From positions 1 through 64,000 of the forward strand of contig CAMCVL010000008.1 in NCBI GenBank assembly GCA_945881985.1: a stretch of 64,000 nt of DNA, given 5' to 3'. The translations under genes were made by a program, and so were the position numbers. Shown here piece by piece: positions 52,543 to 61,944 of this stretch. Position 1 is the first letter of the stretch; every line of letters starts with the position of its first letter. The notes under the pieces are model-generated. The model worked only from the letters and a program-made list of their open reading frames with translations. It did not search any database and had not been told where the DNA came from. Source of the DNA: Rickettsia typhi. GTDB lineage: Bacteria; Pseudomonadota; Alphaproteobacteria; Rickettsiales; Deianiraeaceae.

Positions 52543-53919
52543 ATGCAATCTTCATCACATCAATTTAAAAATCGTAATAAAGCCAAGCCTCGTAGTTTTG
52601 GTGTTGGCAAAAAAAGATACCATGGTCATTTTAAAAAATCATATCCCAAAAGCTTTGATGTTAATTTAAAAAAAATTATTACCTCGGCAACAATTGGCAA
52701 TACTCTTGAGTGGTTTGAATATACACTTTACGCATACTTTGCTGCCGTAATTGGGGAGGTATTCTTTCCTTCTGCAAGCAAGCATCTGTCAGTGTTAATG
52801 ACATTTTGTGTATTTTTTGTTGGTTTTGTTGCAAGGCCCTTTGGTGGATTTGTGTTTGGCTACATAGGCGACAGAGCGGGACGCAAAGCGGTGCTTTCAG
52901 CATCAATACTTTTGATGGCAGTGCCAACTGGCTTAATTGGCATCCTTCCAAGTTACAACTCAATTGGAATTTTAGCACCTGTATCAATGATTATACTACG
53001 CATTTTACAAGGATTGTCTTTGGGTGGCGAGTTTAGCACTTCTATAGTCTATATTACCGAATCTGCACCTGTTAAAAAGCGTGGTTTTGCGGGGGGGTTT
53101 TCTATAGCTAGTGTTGGCATAGGTTTTTTGCTTAGCATTTTAACCGTTAGCCTGATTGAATCCTGCTTTACAAAAACCCAAATTACAAACTACGCTTGGC
53201 GTATACCCTTTGTTTTGTGTTTTTCAATCGGCATTTTGGGATTTTACATTCGTAAGCACTTGCCCGAGTCATCGGATTTTAAAGATGTAATCATCAAGCA
53301 TAAATTACAAGACCACCCATTAAAAATTGTTTTTAAAAAGCATTTTACCAAGGTTGTGCTTGCGGTTTTTGTATTTTCCTGTGGTGCCGTGTCAATTTAC
53401 ATCTTTGGGCTTTTTGCAAAAACAATGCTATCATCAGTGCTACAATTTACTTCCTTGCAAACAAATATTATAGTGATATCCTCAATGACAGCCTTTATTG
53501 CCTCAGCCTTCTTGGCTGGCCACCTTGCCGACAAGATTAATCCATTAAAGTTGATTATTTGCGGCGCCTTGGGTATTGCGGTACTTACGCCACTTGTGCT
53601 TTTTATGCTTAATCAAAATCAGTCTTACAAGGTACTGCCGCTTTACATTGCTTTATGCTCTTGCATTGCATTTGTGCAATCGCCATATGCAGTTTTTGTT
53701 GTAAGATTATTTCCGCCTCAAGTTAGGTCAAGTGCCGTAGCTGTTGTTTACAGCTTTATATCTGTTATTTTTGCTGGTACCACCCCAATAGTTGCAATGC
53801 AAATTATTAGGGTTTTTGGCGGAGTGCTGCCATTGTGTTATTACATCTTACCAGTTTGTTGTTTAACTATTGTTTCTTGTGTTTTGTTTTTACAGATTAA
53901 ATCATTACAAAAATGGTAA
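52543..53919 (+). CDS. MFS transporter, metabolite:H+ symporter family (ProP-like)
   Basis: 458 residues, twelve TM helices after a basic, hydrophilic N-terminus (about 1-45). MHS-family motifs: IGNTLEWFEYTLYAYFA (TM1), RPFGGFVFGYIGDRAGRKAVL (in parts RPFGGFVFG and GDRAGRKAVL, loop 2-3), RILQGLSLGGEFSTS and ESAPVKKRGF. Rickettsiales often carry several ProP paralogues; substrate may be proline, betaine or another metabolite. The 45-residue basic tail is unusual. It overlaps the tsaC start by 7 bp. Confidence 0.87.
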   Translation: MQSSSHQFKNRNKAKPRSFGVGKKRYHGHFKKSYPKSFDVNLKKIITSATIGNTLEWFEYTLYAYFAAVIGEVFFPSASKHLSVLMTFCVFFVGFVARPFGGFVFGYIGDRAGRKAVLSASILLMAVPTGLIGILPSYNSIGILAPVSMIILRILQGLSLGGEFSTSIVYITESAPVKKRGFAGGFSIASVGIGFLLSILTVSLIESCFTKTQITNYAWRIPFVLCFSIGILGFYIRKHLPESSDFKDVIIKHKLQDHPLKIVFKKHFTKVVLAVFVFSCGAVSIYIFGLFAKTMLSSVLQFTSLQTNIIVISSMTAFIASAFLAGHLADKINPLKLIICGALGIAVLTPLVLFMLNQNQSYKVLPLYIALCSCIAFVQSPYAVFVVRLFPPQVRSSAVAVVYSFISVIFAGTTPIVAMQIIRVFGGVLPLCYYILPVCCLTIVSCVLFLQIKSLQKW

Positions 53920-54500
53920 GCACTCTACGCCAAGAGGCTCTAAGTGTGATAAATGCACTCCAAAACTCCGGCACTGCAATTGTACCTACGGACACTATAC
54001 CGGGCATAGCCTGCAACGCTCTTGATGAAAAAGCTGTTTTAAAAATTTTTGAAATTAAAAATCGCATTAAAACCAAACCATATGCAATTTTTGTTAGTGG
54101 TGCCGATTGGATTTTGCAAAACTGCATCCTAAACAAAGAGCAGCAAGACTATGTCAAAACTATATTACCCGGTGCCTTTACTATTGTTGCTAAGTTAAAA
54201 AATGCAGAACTTGCTGCAAAACTTGGTGGCTTAATAGCCCCAAATGCAATCGTTGGCATAAGAGTGCCAAATGACCCTTTGTGCCTTGAGGTTAGCAAGC
54301 TTTTTGATGGCTTTATGGCAGCAACAAGTGTCAACCTTTCTGGGGAGTCGCCAGCAAAAAATTTTGCAGAGATTAATCCATTAATATCATCCAAGGCAAA
54401 TTTTATATGCAAAGCGGAGTTTTTTAATGGCTGCAGCGGCAAACCTTCCTCCATTGCCGATTTAACTAAAGATACAATAGAGGTGCAAGTAAGGGGCTAA
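53913..54500 (+). CDS. tsaC: L-threonylcarbamoyladenylate synthase TsaC (YrdC/Sua5)
   Basis: 195 residues, the short YrdC-only form. Uses Thr, bicarbonate and ATP to make threonylcarbamoyl-AMP for t6A. Visible: GTAIVPTDTIPGIACNA, the nucleotide-binding K-x-R region IKNRIKTKPYAIFV, LPGAFTIVAK, VGIRVPNDP and ATSVNLSGE. Partner of TsaD at 4.1 kb. Overlaps the MFS gene by 7 bp, so probably one transcript with it. Confidence 0.92.
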   Translation: MVSTLRQEALSVINALQNSGTAIVPTDTIPGIACNALDEKAVLKIFEIKNRIKTKPYAIFVSGADWILQNCILNKEQQDYVKTILPGAFTIVAKLKNAELAAKLGGLIAPNAIVGIRVPNDPLCLEVSKLFDGFMAATSVNLSGESPAKNFAEINPLISSKANFICKAEFFNGCSGKPSSIADLTKDTIEVQVRG

Positions 54501-54564
54501 TTTTTGGCTTTAAAGCTTACAAAGCACAATCTAATTTTGTAAGCAAGGATATTGAATGGGGACT

Positions 54565-56028
54565 TTACTCACTTTGTTCCAAAGTGTAGCCATTTTTGCC
54601 ATTGTAGGTGTAAAGAGTGCTAAGCCTTGCAACATCAAGTCCAAGCTTGGCAAGAGCCGCTAAAAGCTCCGCACCATCTGCCGTGCTAAGTTTTGAATCG
54701 CTTAAAAATCTAAGCCTCCAGTGCGAGGCAAAAACATCCTGCATCTCGTCCTTTGAATAAAGCAAAAGCCCTCTTGAAGATATAGTTTTTAAGCCTAAGC
54801 CATTAATTGCAATTTTACGGGTCATTTCAGCTATATCTTTGGTTAAACAAGGTTTGTCAACAAATGCGTCAAAACCCACAATCTGCTTTGCCTCAAGTGG
54901 TTTTGTAAAAATCGGGTGAGGCTTTGTTTTGTCACTTTTGATATTATTATCAAAGGCAAAATCTGGATAGCTTGTTGCCTCCTTAATATAAGATGGCTTT
55001 TTACCGATGTTTGCAATTACATGCTCAGCAAATTCATCTGTGCCGCAAAGCTTTTTAGACACGCCCTCTTGGTAAAGGTCTTTGGTTACAAAGCCGTCCT
55101 CTATAGTTTTTAGTAGTGCATTTTCAACTTTTGCTGCAACAGAGCCTTGACCAATATAGCAAAGCATTTGTATTGCCCCGTTAAGCATTCCACTTGGATT
55201 TGCTGCGTTTTTGCCAGCAAGCAATGGAGCGGAGCCGTGTATAGCCTCAAACATAGCATATTTGTCACCAATGTTTGCACTTCCTGCAAAACCTACGGAG
55301 CCTGATACCTCTGCCACTATGTCCGATATAATATCCCCGTAAAGATTAAGAGTTACAACAACATCAAAGTGGTCGGGCTTGTTAGCAAGTCTTGCCGAGC
55401 CTATGTCTATTATCATATGCTCTTGCTCTATCTCTGGATACTCTGCACCAATTTCAACAAAAGCTTTGTGAAACGCCCCGTCTGCCATCTTCATAATATT
55501 ATCCTTTGTCATGCAGGTGATTCTTTTGCGTTTGTTTGCCTTTGCGTACTCAAAAGCTGCACGGATAATTTTTTGGCTACCGGTTTGAGTAATAAGCTTT
55601 GTGCAGACAAATGCGTCATGCCCCTCTCTGTGCTCTATGCCGGCGTAGAGGTCTTCCTCGTTCTCCCTAAAGATAACAATATCAAGATTTTTAAAGTGCG
55701 TTTTAACATATGGGTGGTAGCTTTTACAAGGTCTAAAGTTACAAAACAAACCTAAGGACTTACGGATGCTAACATTTAAGCTTTTGTATCCGCCGCCTTG
55801 AGGGGTTGTGATAGGTGCTTTTAAGATTGCCCTTGTTGAGAGAATTTTTTGCCAATCATCTGGCTTAATACCCGATGTATAACCTGCAAGATAGCTTTTT
55901 TCACCGATTTCGTAAATAGGTTTAATGTCAAGATTTGCACCGGCTGCCTCAATAATTTTTAAGCATGCCTTGGTGATTTCTGGTCCAATACCATCGCCGT
56001 ATATAACTGTAACAGGAACTTTTTGCAT
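54565..56028 (-). CDS. icd: Isocitrate dehydrogenase (NADP-type, long alphaproteobacterial form)
   Basis: 487 residues from the ATG at 56028 (a GTG four codons upstream is in frame). Oxidative decarboxylation of isocitrate in the TCA cycle. Visible: VIYGDGIGPEIT, KAPITTPQGGGYKSLNVSIRK (in parts KAPITTPQG and SLNVSIRK), substrate motif FRENEEDLYAGIEH, the signature NLYGDIISDIVAEVSGSVGFAGSANIG (in parts NLYGDIISD and GFAGSANIG), and FEAIHGSAPLLAGKNAANPSG. The roughly 140-residue C-terminal extension is the form found in Rickettsiales and Thermus. Monocistronic. Confidence 0.94.
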   Translation of the reverse strand: MQKVPVTVIYGDGIGPEITKACLKIIEAAGANLDIKPIYEIGEKSYLAGYTSGIKPDDWQKILSTRAILKAPITTPQGGGYKSLNVSIRKSLGLFCNFRPCKSYHPYVKTHFKNLDIVIFRENEEDLYAGIEHREGHDAFVCTKLITQTGSQKIIRAAFEYAKANKRKRITCMTKDNIMKMADGAFHKAFVEIGAEYPEIEQEHMIIDIGSARLANKPDHFDVVVTLNLYGDIISDIVAEVSGSVGFAGSANIGDKYAMFEAIHGSAPLLAGKNAANPSGMLNGAIQMLCYIGQGSVAAKVENALLKTIEDGFVTKDLYQEGVSKKLCGTDEFAEHVIANIGKKPSYIKEATSYPDFAFDNNIKSDKTKPHPIFTKPLEAKQIVGFDAFVDKPCLTKDIAEMTRKIAINGLGLKTISSRGLLLYSKDEMQDVFASHWRLRFLSDSKLSTADGAELLAALAKLGLDVARLSTLYTYNGKNGYTLEQSE

Positions 56029-56129
56029 AAACAAACTCACAATAAATTACACAAACAAAGATAAAATATCTTTATAAATTCTACCCATAAAGCATATTTT
56101 TTGCAAGTGCTTATTTTGTAAAAAATACC

Positions 56130-57236
56130 CTACAACCCCTCGTGCCCCATTTTTGCAACTTTTACCTTTAGATAGTCCTTGTTATGCTTATTTGCAGGAC
56201 TGCTAAAGTGGATTATCTTGCTTACCTCAATGCCAAGCTCGGTTAATTGTTTTTGCTTGATTGGATTGTTAGTGATGAGCTCCACGGATGCAATCTTAAA
56301 ATAATCTAAAATTAGCTTTGCTGGTAAAAAATTGCGATGCTCTGCGTCAAAACCTGTTGCAAGATTGCTATCAACCGTGTTAAGACCATCTTCCTGTTGG
56401 TATTTGTATGCAAAAAGCTTGTTTGCAAGACCTATGCCCCTGCCTTCCTGCATCAAATAAATTACTATACCACCGCCATCTTGATCTGCTAAAAATTTAA
56501 TTGCATTATGTAGTTGATATTTGCAATCGCAGCGTAGCGAGTGCATTAAGTCCCCAGTGTAGCAAGAGGAATGAACTCTAACTTTAACAGGTTTTGTAAA
56601 ATCTGGCGAGCCTACAACAATTGCATAATGTGTTTCGCCGCTAAAAGAGCTTTGAAAGGCATATAAAAAAGTGTCGTCGCTATACTCGTTAGCAACGCCT
56701 GCGTGACAAAGATATGTTAGATTGTAGTATTTATCGGTTTCAAAATCATCTATTTCTTGGCAGCTTACACTTAAAGGTTCAAACAAGTCTTGCAAAATCT
56801 CGCTATCATCACACTCTATAACAACTGGCTGCAAGGCGGCATGCATTGCAAGCTTAATTGCCGCGTTTGCGGGCTTTGCGGCAATTGCATAAGATTTGTA
56901 ATCTTTTGTTGCAACGCCATCCGTGTTTTGCGGCTCCGTTTTTTCAAGGCTTAAACCTGTTTTAAAGTGATACTTGTAGTAAGCGTAAGTATAAACAAAA
57001 TCTGGATTTTGCATCAAACTTAAGGTTTGGGGCTCTGTTGTTTGAGCGGCAAAAAAAATCTTGCCGTCAATACGCACTGCAAGCCCGCTTTTAAAAGCAA
57101 GCATTGCCTTTTGCAATAAAACTAATTTTTTATACTTGCTATATAATTTTTTTGTTATTAAATTACTAGCATCACCTTGCTGATTGTTAAGCAGAGGGTT
57201 GTTTAGTTTTAGGTTGTTTATAAGGCATCCAGTCAT
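56130..57236 (-). CDS. ribA: GTP cyclohydrolase II with long N-terminal extension
   Basis: 368 residues. The C-terminal about 200 residues are RibA: RVHSSCYTGDLMHSLRCDC (zinc cysteines), GGGIVIYLMQEGRGIGL and ELITNNPIKQKQL. The N-terminal about 170 residues are not a recognisable RibB domain; they have FKSGLAVRIDG and read like a decayed or diverged accessory domain found in some alphaproteobacterial RibA proteins. Opens GTP to the first riboflavin intermediate. Divergent from yidC, with only 23 bp between starts. Confidence 0.88.
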   Translation of the reverse strand: MTGCLINNLKLNNPLLNNQQGDASNLITKKLYSKYKKLVLLQKAMLAFKSGLAVRIDGKIFFAAQTTEPQTLSLMQNPDFVYTYAYYKYHFKTGLSLEKTEPQNTDGVATKDYKSYAIAAKPANAAIKLAMHAALQPVVIECDDSEILQDLFEPLSVSCQEIDDFETDKYYNLTYLCHAGVANEYSDDTFLYAFQSSFSGETHYAIVVGSPDFTKPVKVRVHSSCYTGDLMHSLRCDCKYQLHNAIKFLADQDGGGIVIYLMQEGRGIGLANKLFAYKYQQEDGLNTVDSNLATGFDAEHRNFLPAKLILDYFKIASVELITNNPIKQKQLTELGIEVSKIIHFSSPANKHNKDYLKVKVAKMGHEGL

Positions 57237-57259
57237 TTGTATTTACAATAATATTTTGT

Positions 57260-59182
57260 ATGAAAAAAACGCCAAATCAAGAATCTATCATTTTGCTAGT
57301 GTTTTTAGGCATTTTGTCGTCCTTTGCTTTATTTGCTTGGTGGCAGTGGTATCAAAAGCCGCTCATTAAATACGAGCAATACCAAAGGCAACAAGCTGCA
57401 GCTATACAGCAAGACGCAGGTAAAAGCAGTGAGGAAAATAAAAAGCAGGCAAACACAATGCAGGCAGATAATAAAGTTGATAGTAATTTTAACACAAGTC
57501 AAGACAATCTACAATCTTTTATTAATAGCATAAATTTTAACGATAGCCTTTTGCAAAGGCAAGACTCAATTAACCAAACGCCAGCAGCAAGAGTGGAGTT
57601 TGAAACCGCTTTTGTCAAAGGCTCCATCAACCCAAAAGGATTGTTTTTAGACGACCTAACACTTAAGTCCTACAAGCAAGATTTGGCAGGTGGCAATGAT
57701 GGAGTATCAATACTATCGCCTTTTGGCTTTAAAAATAGAGGCATGATTTTTTACACCCTTGCAAGCGACAATCCAAACATAACAATGCCAAGTCTTGACA
57801 CTCAGTGGTCTTTGGTAAAAAATGTCAGCCTAAATGGCTACGCTCTTGACCTAGAGTTTGCATGGATTAACCCCCAAGGCGTAAAATTTATTGCAAATAT
57901 CGTCACGCCAGATGAGACAAATCCATATAAATTTACAGTGTTCTATAGCGTTGAAAACAACTCTGGGCAAGATTTTAACATTACAACAAAAGGCTTTGTG
58001 CTTAAAACTTTTGAGGATGCAGAGCTATCCCAAACAAATGTAGCAACTGGCTTTGCTGGATATGCTGATGGCAAGCTGCAAGAGCATTCCTTTAAAGACC
58101 TTAAAAAAACAAGTCAAAAAACTCTTTGCGTTAAAGATGTCAACAACAAAGAGACTGGACTGAAGGACTCTTGGCTTGGATTAACCGAAAAATACTGGTT
58201 TAATGGCTTTTTTACATCTGGTAAAATAACTTGCATGAATTTTGAAAAAATCACTCAAGACCCATCAGGCAAAACATTTATGGCAAGCTTTGTTAGCGAG
58301 CCAGCAAAAATTATCACAGGAGCCGAAAGCACTGCCTATAGCGGTGAGATTTTTGCTGGTGCCAAAAAAATTGATACAATATCTTCGGTAGCTTACAAAA
58401 AATATCAATTGTTTGACAGAATAATTGACTTTGGCTTTTTATACATCCTTACAAAGCCTTTACTTTTAGGGCTTAATCTTTGCAATAAAATTACTCATAA
58501 TTATGGTTTGTCAATAATATTGCTAACAATTTTACTTAAGTTTGCACTTTATCCTTTGGGCAAAAAATCTTTTAAGTCCATATCTAAAATCAAAAAAATC
58601 ACCCCCATGATTGAGGATCTTAAAAAACGCCACAAGGACAATCGCAAAGCTTTACAGGCGGACATAGCCTCTCTTTACAAAACTCAGGGCATAAACCCAG
58701 CAGCAGGCTGCCTGCCAATATTGCTACAGATTCCATTTTTTATTGCTCTTTATAAGGTTTTGTTTATATCAATTGAGCTAAGACAAGCCCCTTTTATGTT
58801 TTGGATAACTGACCTATCGACTAAAGACCCATTGTCAATATTTAATTTATTTGGGCTTTTACCTTTTAACTTACCGGCATTTTTACAGATTGGACCCTTG
58901 CCAATACTCATGGGGCTTAGCATGTATGTGCAGCAAAGACTCACTCAACAAACCCAGCAGGCTGGCTCGGTTATTGATATGTCTTTTATAAAATGGCTAC
59001 CTCTTGTTTTTACAATTGTATTTGCCAGCTTACCATCTGGGCTTTTAATTTACTGGATAGTGAGTAATAGCTTTTCAATACTGCAACAGCTTTATTTTGA
59101 CAAAATTGTGTATCACAAAATTGCGGATATTGAGGGTGTAAAAAAAGTGCAAAAAACCAAAACAAAAATCGTTATTAAATAA
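57260..59182 (+). CDS. yidC: Membrane protein insertase YidC
   Basis: 640 residues, long for YidC (usually about 550-600) owing to a Gln/Lys-rich stretch after TM1 (about 45-100). TM1 at about 9-27, large periplasmic beta domain (about 110-380), then the conserved OXA core with FGFLYILTKPLL, YGLSIILLTILLKFALYPLGKKSFKS (in parts YGLSIILLT and LYPLGKKS), the AADIASLYKTQGINPAAGCLPILLQIPFFIALYKVL region (in parts YKTQGINP and GCLPILLQIPFF) and a basic tail. Inserts inner-membrane proteins. Followed 4 bp later by gshA. Confidence 0.95.
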   Translation: MKKTPNQESIILLVFLGILSSFALFAWWQWYQKPLIKYEQYQRQQAAAIQQDAGKSSEENKKQANTMQADNKVDSNFNTSQDNLQSFINSINFNDSLLQRQDSINQTPAARVEFETAFVKGSINPKGLFLDDLTLKSYKQDLAGGNDGVSILSPFGFKNRGMIFYTLASDNPNITMPSLDTQWSLVKNVSLNGYALDLEFAWINPQGVKFIANIVTPDETNPYKFTVFYSVENNSGQDFNITTKGFVLKTFEDAELSQTNVATGFAGYADGKLQEHSFKDLKKTSQKTLCVKDVNNKETGLKDSWLGLTEKYWFNGFFTSGKITCMNFEKITQDPSGKTFMASFVSEPAKIITGAESTAYSGEIFAGAKKIDTISSVAYKKYQLFDRIIDFGFLYILTKPLLLGLNLCNKITHNYGLSIILLTILLKFALYPLGKKSFKSISKIKKITPMIEDLKKRHKDNRKALQADIASLYKTQGINPAAGCLPILLQIPFFIALYKVLFISIELRQAPFMFWITDLSTKDPLSIFNLFGLLPFNLPAFLQIGPLPILMGLSMYVQQRLTQQTQQAGSVIDMSFIKWLPLVFTIVFASLPSGLLIYWIVSNSFSILQQLYFDKIVYHKIADIEGVKKVQKTKTKIVIK

Positions 59183-59186
59183 AACA

Positions 59187-60392
59187 ATGGCAAGTCAAAC
59201 ATTTTTACAAAGCTTTATAGAGCAAAACTATACAAAAGCTTTAAATTGGCTGGAATTTAAGCATCAACAAAACCTGCAAAGCACCAACATTTACAACTCT
59301 TGCGACATTAGATTTGCCGGCTTTAAGATGGCAAATGTGGATTGTAATTTGTTTCCGGCTGGATTTAAAAATCTATCTCCACAGGGCATTGCAAACTGCC
59401 AAAGTCAATTGCTTGCATTTGCAAAAAAACACAATTTAAAACAAGGAAGCAATCTTGCGATAATTGCCGAAAGCCACACTCGCAACATTCCTTATCTGCA
59501 CGGTGTTTATATTATTAAGCAAATTTTTGACTCCTGCGGATTTAACGCTCAGCTTGCAACCTTTGACCTTAAAAAGTTTAAGCTTGACCTTAACGAAGCA
59601 AGGCTTGAAGTGGGCAAGCTTACAAAACAAGATGGCATAATTTACATAGATGGAGACTTTAAGCCAGACTTTTTAGTTATCAACAACGACATGACGGTGC
59701 AAAGTCCGCCGCTTCTTGATGACACCAAGATAAAAACCTTCCCCAAAACGGAGCTAGGGTGGCACAAACGCAAAAAGCATGATCATTTTGTTAAATACCA
59801 GCAGATTGTAAATGATTTTTGCAAAGATTTTAACCTTGACCCTTGGTTGCTATCTGCTTTTTTTGACGAATGCGGCAGCGTTGATGTACAGGAGGACGAG
59901 GGGCTTGATTGCCTATCCACCAATGTGCAAAGAGTGATTGACAAAACCATAGAAAAATACAAAGAATATTCTTTAACCCTCAGCCCAAGAGTTTTTGTTA
60001 AGGCAAATGCTGGCACTTACGGCATGGGTGTTGCAATGTTTGAAGGTGCAGACGAGGTGAGGCACCTTAACAAAAAACTAAGGGGTAAGCTGGACACGGT
60101 AAAGGCAGGCACAAAAAGCACAAGTTTTTTAGTGCAGGAGGCTGTGCCATCTATAGAGCTTATTGATGGCAGTAGTGCCGAGCTTGTTTGCTATGGTTTT
60201 AACTCTGTGCCATGCGACTTTTTTTACAGGTACCATGCCGAAAAAGACTCAAACAACAGCCTCAACGCCCCTGGGGCAAGGTTTTTCAACAAGGGTGGCT
60301 TTGCAAATCCATTAGATTTTAAAACAAACCCATTGCTTGCAAGTTATTTTATTGTGGGCTCTTTAGCTTTTTTAGCCTCTGGGCTTGAGTGA
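59187..60392 (+). CDS. gshA: Glutamate--cysteine ligase (proteobacterial GshA type of TIGR02049)
   Basis: 401 residues. Matches the type first described in acidithiobacilli, not the E. coli family: VDCNLFPAGFKNLSPQ near residue 50, IIAESHTRNIPYL, PDFLVINNDMT, LGWHKRKKHDHF, the ATP-grasp-like RVFVKANAGTYGMGV (about 270) and FFNKGGFANPLD. Makes gamma-glutamylcysteine, the first step of glutathione. Probably cotranscribed with yidC. gshB is not in the window. Confidence 0.87.
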   Translation: MASQTFLQSFIEQNYTKALNWLEFKHQQNLQSTNIYNSCDIRFAGFKMANVDCNLFPAGFKNLSPQGIANCQSQLLAFAKKHNLKQGSNLAIIAESHTRNIPYLHGVYIIKQIFDSCGFNAQLATFDLKKFKLDLNEARLEVGKLTKQDGIIYIDGDFKPDFLVINNDMTVQSPPLLDDTKIKTFPKTELGWHKRKKHDHFVKYQQIVNDFCKDFNLDPWLLSAFFDECGSVDVQEDEGLDCLSTNVQRVIDKTIEKYKEYSLTLSPRVFVKANAGTYGMGVAMFEGADEVRHLNKKLRGKLDTVKAGTKSTSFLVQEAVPSIELIDGSSAELVCYGFNSVPCDFFYRYHAEKDSNNSLNAPGARFFNKGGFANPLDFKTNPLLASYFIVGSLAFLASGLE

Positions 60393-60479
60393 TTCTAACT
60401 TACATTAACTTACAAAAGGCGGTAATGTTTTATACAAATAACACGCCACCATTTGTATAAAATTAAAAAATAAAATCAC

Positions 60480-60507
60480 TTGACATCCTAGCTTAAAGTG
60501 TTAGTAT
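60480..60507 (+). promoter_or_regulatory. Promoter of tRNA-fMet (and lolC)
   Basis: TTGACA (60480-60485), 16-bp spacer, TAGTAT (60502-60507), followed by a TATATA that also fits. The tRNA begins about 25 bp downstream. Confidence 0.55.
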
Positions 60508-60531
60508 ATATAAGTGTTTTTATTTCTTTGA

Positions 60532-60608
60532 CGCGGGGTGGAGCAGCCTGGTAGCTCGCAAGGCTCATAATCTTGAGGTCGTAGGTTCAAATCCTGCCCC
60601 CGCAACCA
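60532..60608 (+). tRNA. Initiator tRNA-fMet (anticodon CAT)
   Basis: 77 nt with encoded CCA. Acceptor CGCGGGG/CCCCGCA leaves a C1-A72 mismatch, the bacterial initiator feature. Anticodon loop CTCATAA. The anticodon stem has CAAGG/TCTTG, so only part of the usual G-C triplet is kept. T-arm GTAGG/CCTGC. Confidence 0.93.
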
Positions 60609-60620
60609 ATTTTTAAATCT

Positions 60621-61901
60621 ATGCCTTTTAAAACATTTAGGCTTAAACAGCAACACAAATTAGCTTGTAAAATGGGGCTAAGATATGTCTTTCCATTTAA
60701 AAACAAACATGGGCTTTGCAGCCTTAGACCATCGGTTGCATCTGTTATAGCATTTTTAGGCTTGTTTTTGAGCGTATCGGTGCTTATAATAGTTGTATCA
60801 GTTTTTAACGGCTTTAAGATTGAGTTTGTTAAAACAATTATTGGCGTCAACTCGCATATTACAATCTACCCAAGTGCAAATGCAAAGCTTTTAAACAGCG
60901 AGCCCTTGTTAAATCAAATAAAGCTACAAAAAGGCGTTGTTAATGCTTTACCCGTTATAAACGGGCAGGCTTTGATGAGCTTTAACGACTACTCGCAGGG
61001 TATTTTAGTAAAAGGTTTTAGCCTTGACGCCTTTAAGCAAAAGCAAATTTTGCAAAATTCTGTGCTTAGCGGCAATATTGAGGACCTAGAAAGCGACAAA
61101 TGGTATATATTTTTAGGTAACGAGCTTGCAGCCTCAATTGGTGCAAAAAAAGGTGATGTTGTAAAACTTATAGCGCCAAGGCTTAATCATACACTTTTTG
61201 GATTGATTCCTGTGCATAAAGATTTTGTTGTTGGCGGTATTTTTAGCTTAAAAATGTCCCATTACGATGCAAATCTTGCAATTATAGGCATTAAAAAAGC
61301 TGAGTTATTCTTTGACAAATCACAAGGAGAAGTATCGGCAATTGAAATTGACACAAGCGATATCACTTACATTGACAACACACTTGATTATTTGCATCTT
61401 AGGGGTTTAAATGCCGTGTCTTTTGAGGACGACAATGCAGGCTATATATCAGCAATTAAAATACAATCTACTGTTATGAACTTTATCCTCTCGCTTTTTG
61501 TAATAGTCTCAATTTTTATAGTGTTTGGAATAGTAAGAATGCTAATCAATGAAAAATCCAAAGACATAGCCGTGTTAAAAACCATGGGCTTTGAAGATAA
61601 ATTTATTCGCAACATCTTCACCTCCTCTGGTCTTGGTATTGCAGTTTGCGGTATTGTTTGCGGCAATATATTTGGCATAGCTTTTGCTTTAAATATTGAT
61701 TCCATCAAAAACTTTTTGGAGGCAGCTCTTGGGGTTACAATCTTTGATGGTGCTTTTTACTTTTTGTCCTATCTACCATCCAAAGTCTACCTAAAAGACC
61801 TTGTGATTATTAATATTTTTTGCACATGTCTTAGCCTTGCTGCAATACTTAAGGCTGTATCCAAAACAAAGCTAATTATGCCAAGCCTACTTATAAAATA
61901 A
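60621..61901 (+). CDS. lolC: Lipoprotein-releasing system permease LolC/LolE family
   Basis: 426 residues, four TM helices: one at about 45-65 (SVASVIAFLGLFLSVSVLIIV), then a periplasmic domain (about 75-275), then three near the C-terminus (about 285-310, 335-355, 375-400). Family segments: MGLRYV at the start, VLIIVVSVFNGF, KGFSLDAF, LGNELAASIGAKKGD and IVRMLINEKSKDIAVLKTMGF. With LolD it releases lipoproteins to LolA. lolD is not adjacent. It starts only 12 bp after the tRNA-fMet CCA, so tRNA processing would free its mRNA. Confidence 0.88.
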   Translation: MPFKTFRLKQQHKLACKMGLRYVFPFKNKHGLCSLRPSVASVIAFLGLFLSVSVLIIVVSVFNGFKIEFVKTIIGVNSHITIYPSANAKLLNSEPLLNQIKLQKGVVNALPVINGQALMSFNDYSQGILVKGFSLDAFKQKQILQNSVLSGNIEDLESDKWYIFLGNELAASIGAKKGDVVKLIAPRLNHTLFGLIPVHKDFVVGGIFSLKMSHYDANLAIIGIKKAELFFDKSQGEVSAIEIDTSDITYIDNTLDYLHLRGLNAVSFEDDNAGYISAIKIQSTVMNFILSLFVIVSIFIVFGIVRMLINEKSKDIAVLKTMGFEDKFIRNIFTSSGLGIAVCGIVCGNIFGIAFALNIDSIKNFLEAALGVTIFDGAFYFLSYLPSKVYLKDLVIINIFCTCLSLAAILKAVSKTKLIMPSLLIK

Positions 61902-61944
61902 TCCTTATATACAATATCAGTGTTGCATTAAATTTGACATTACG

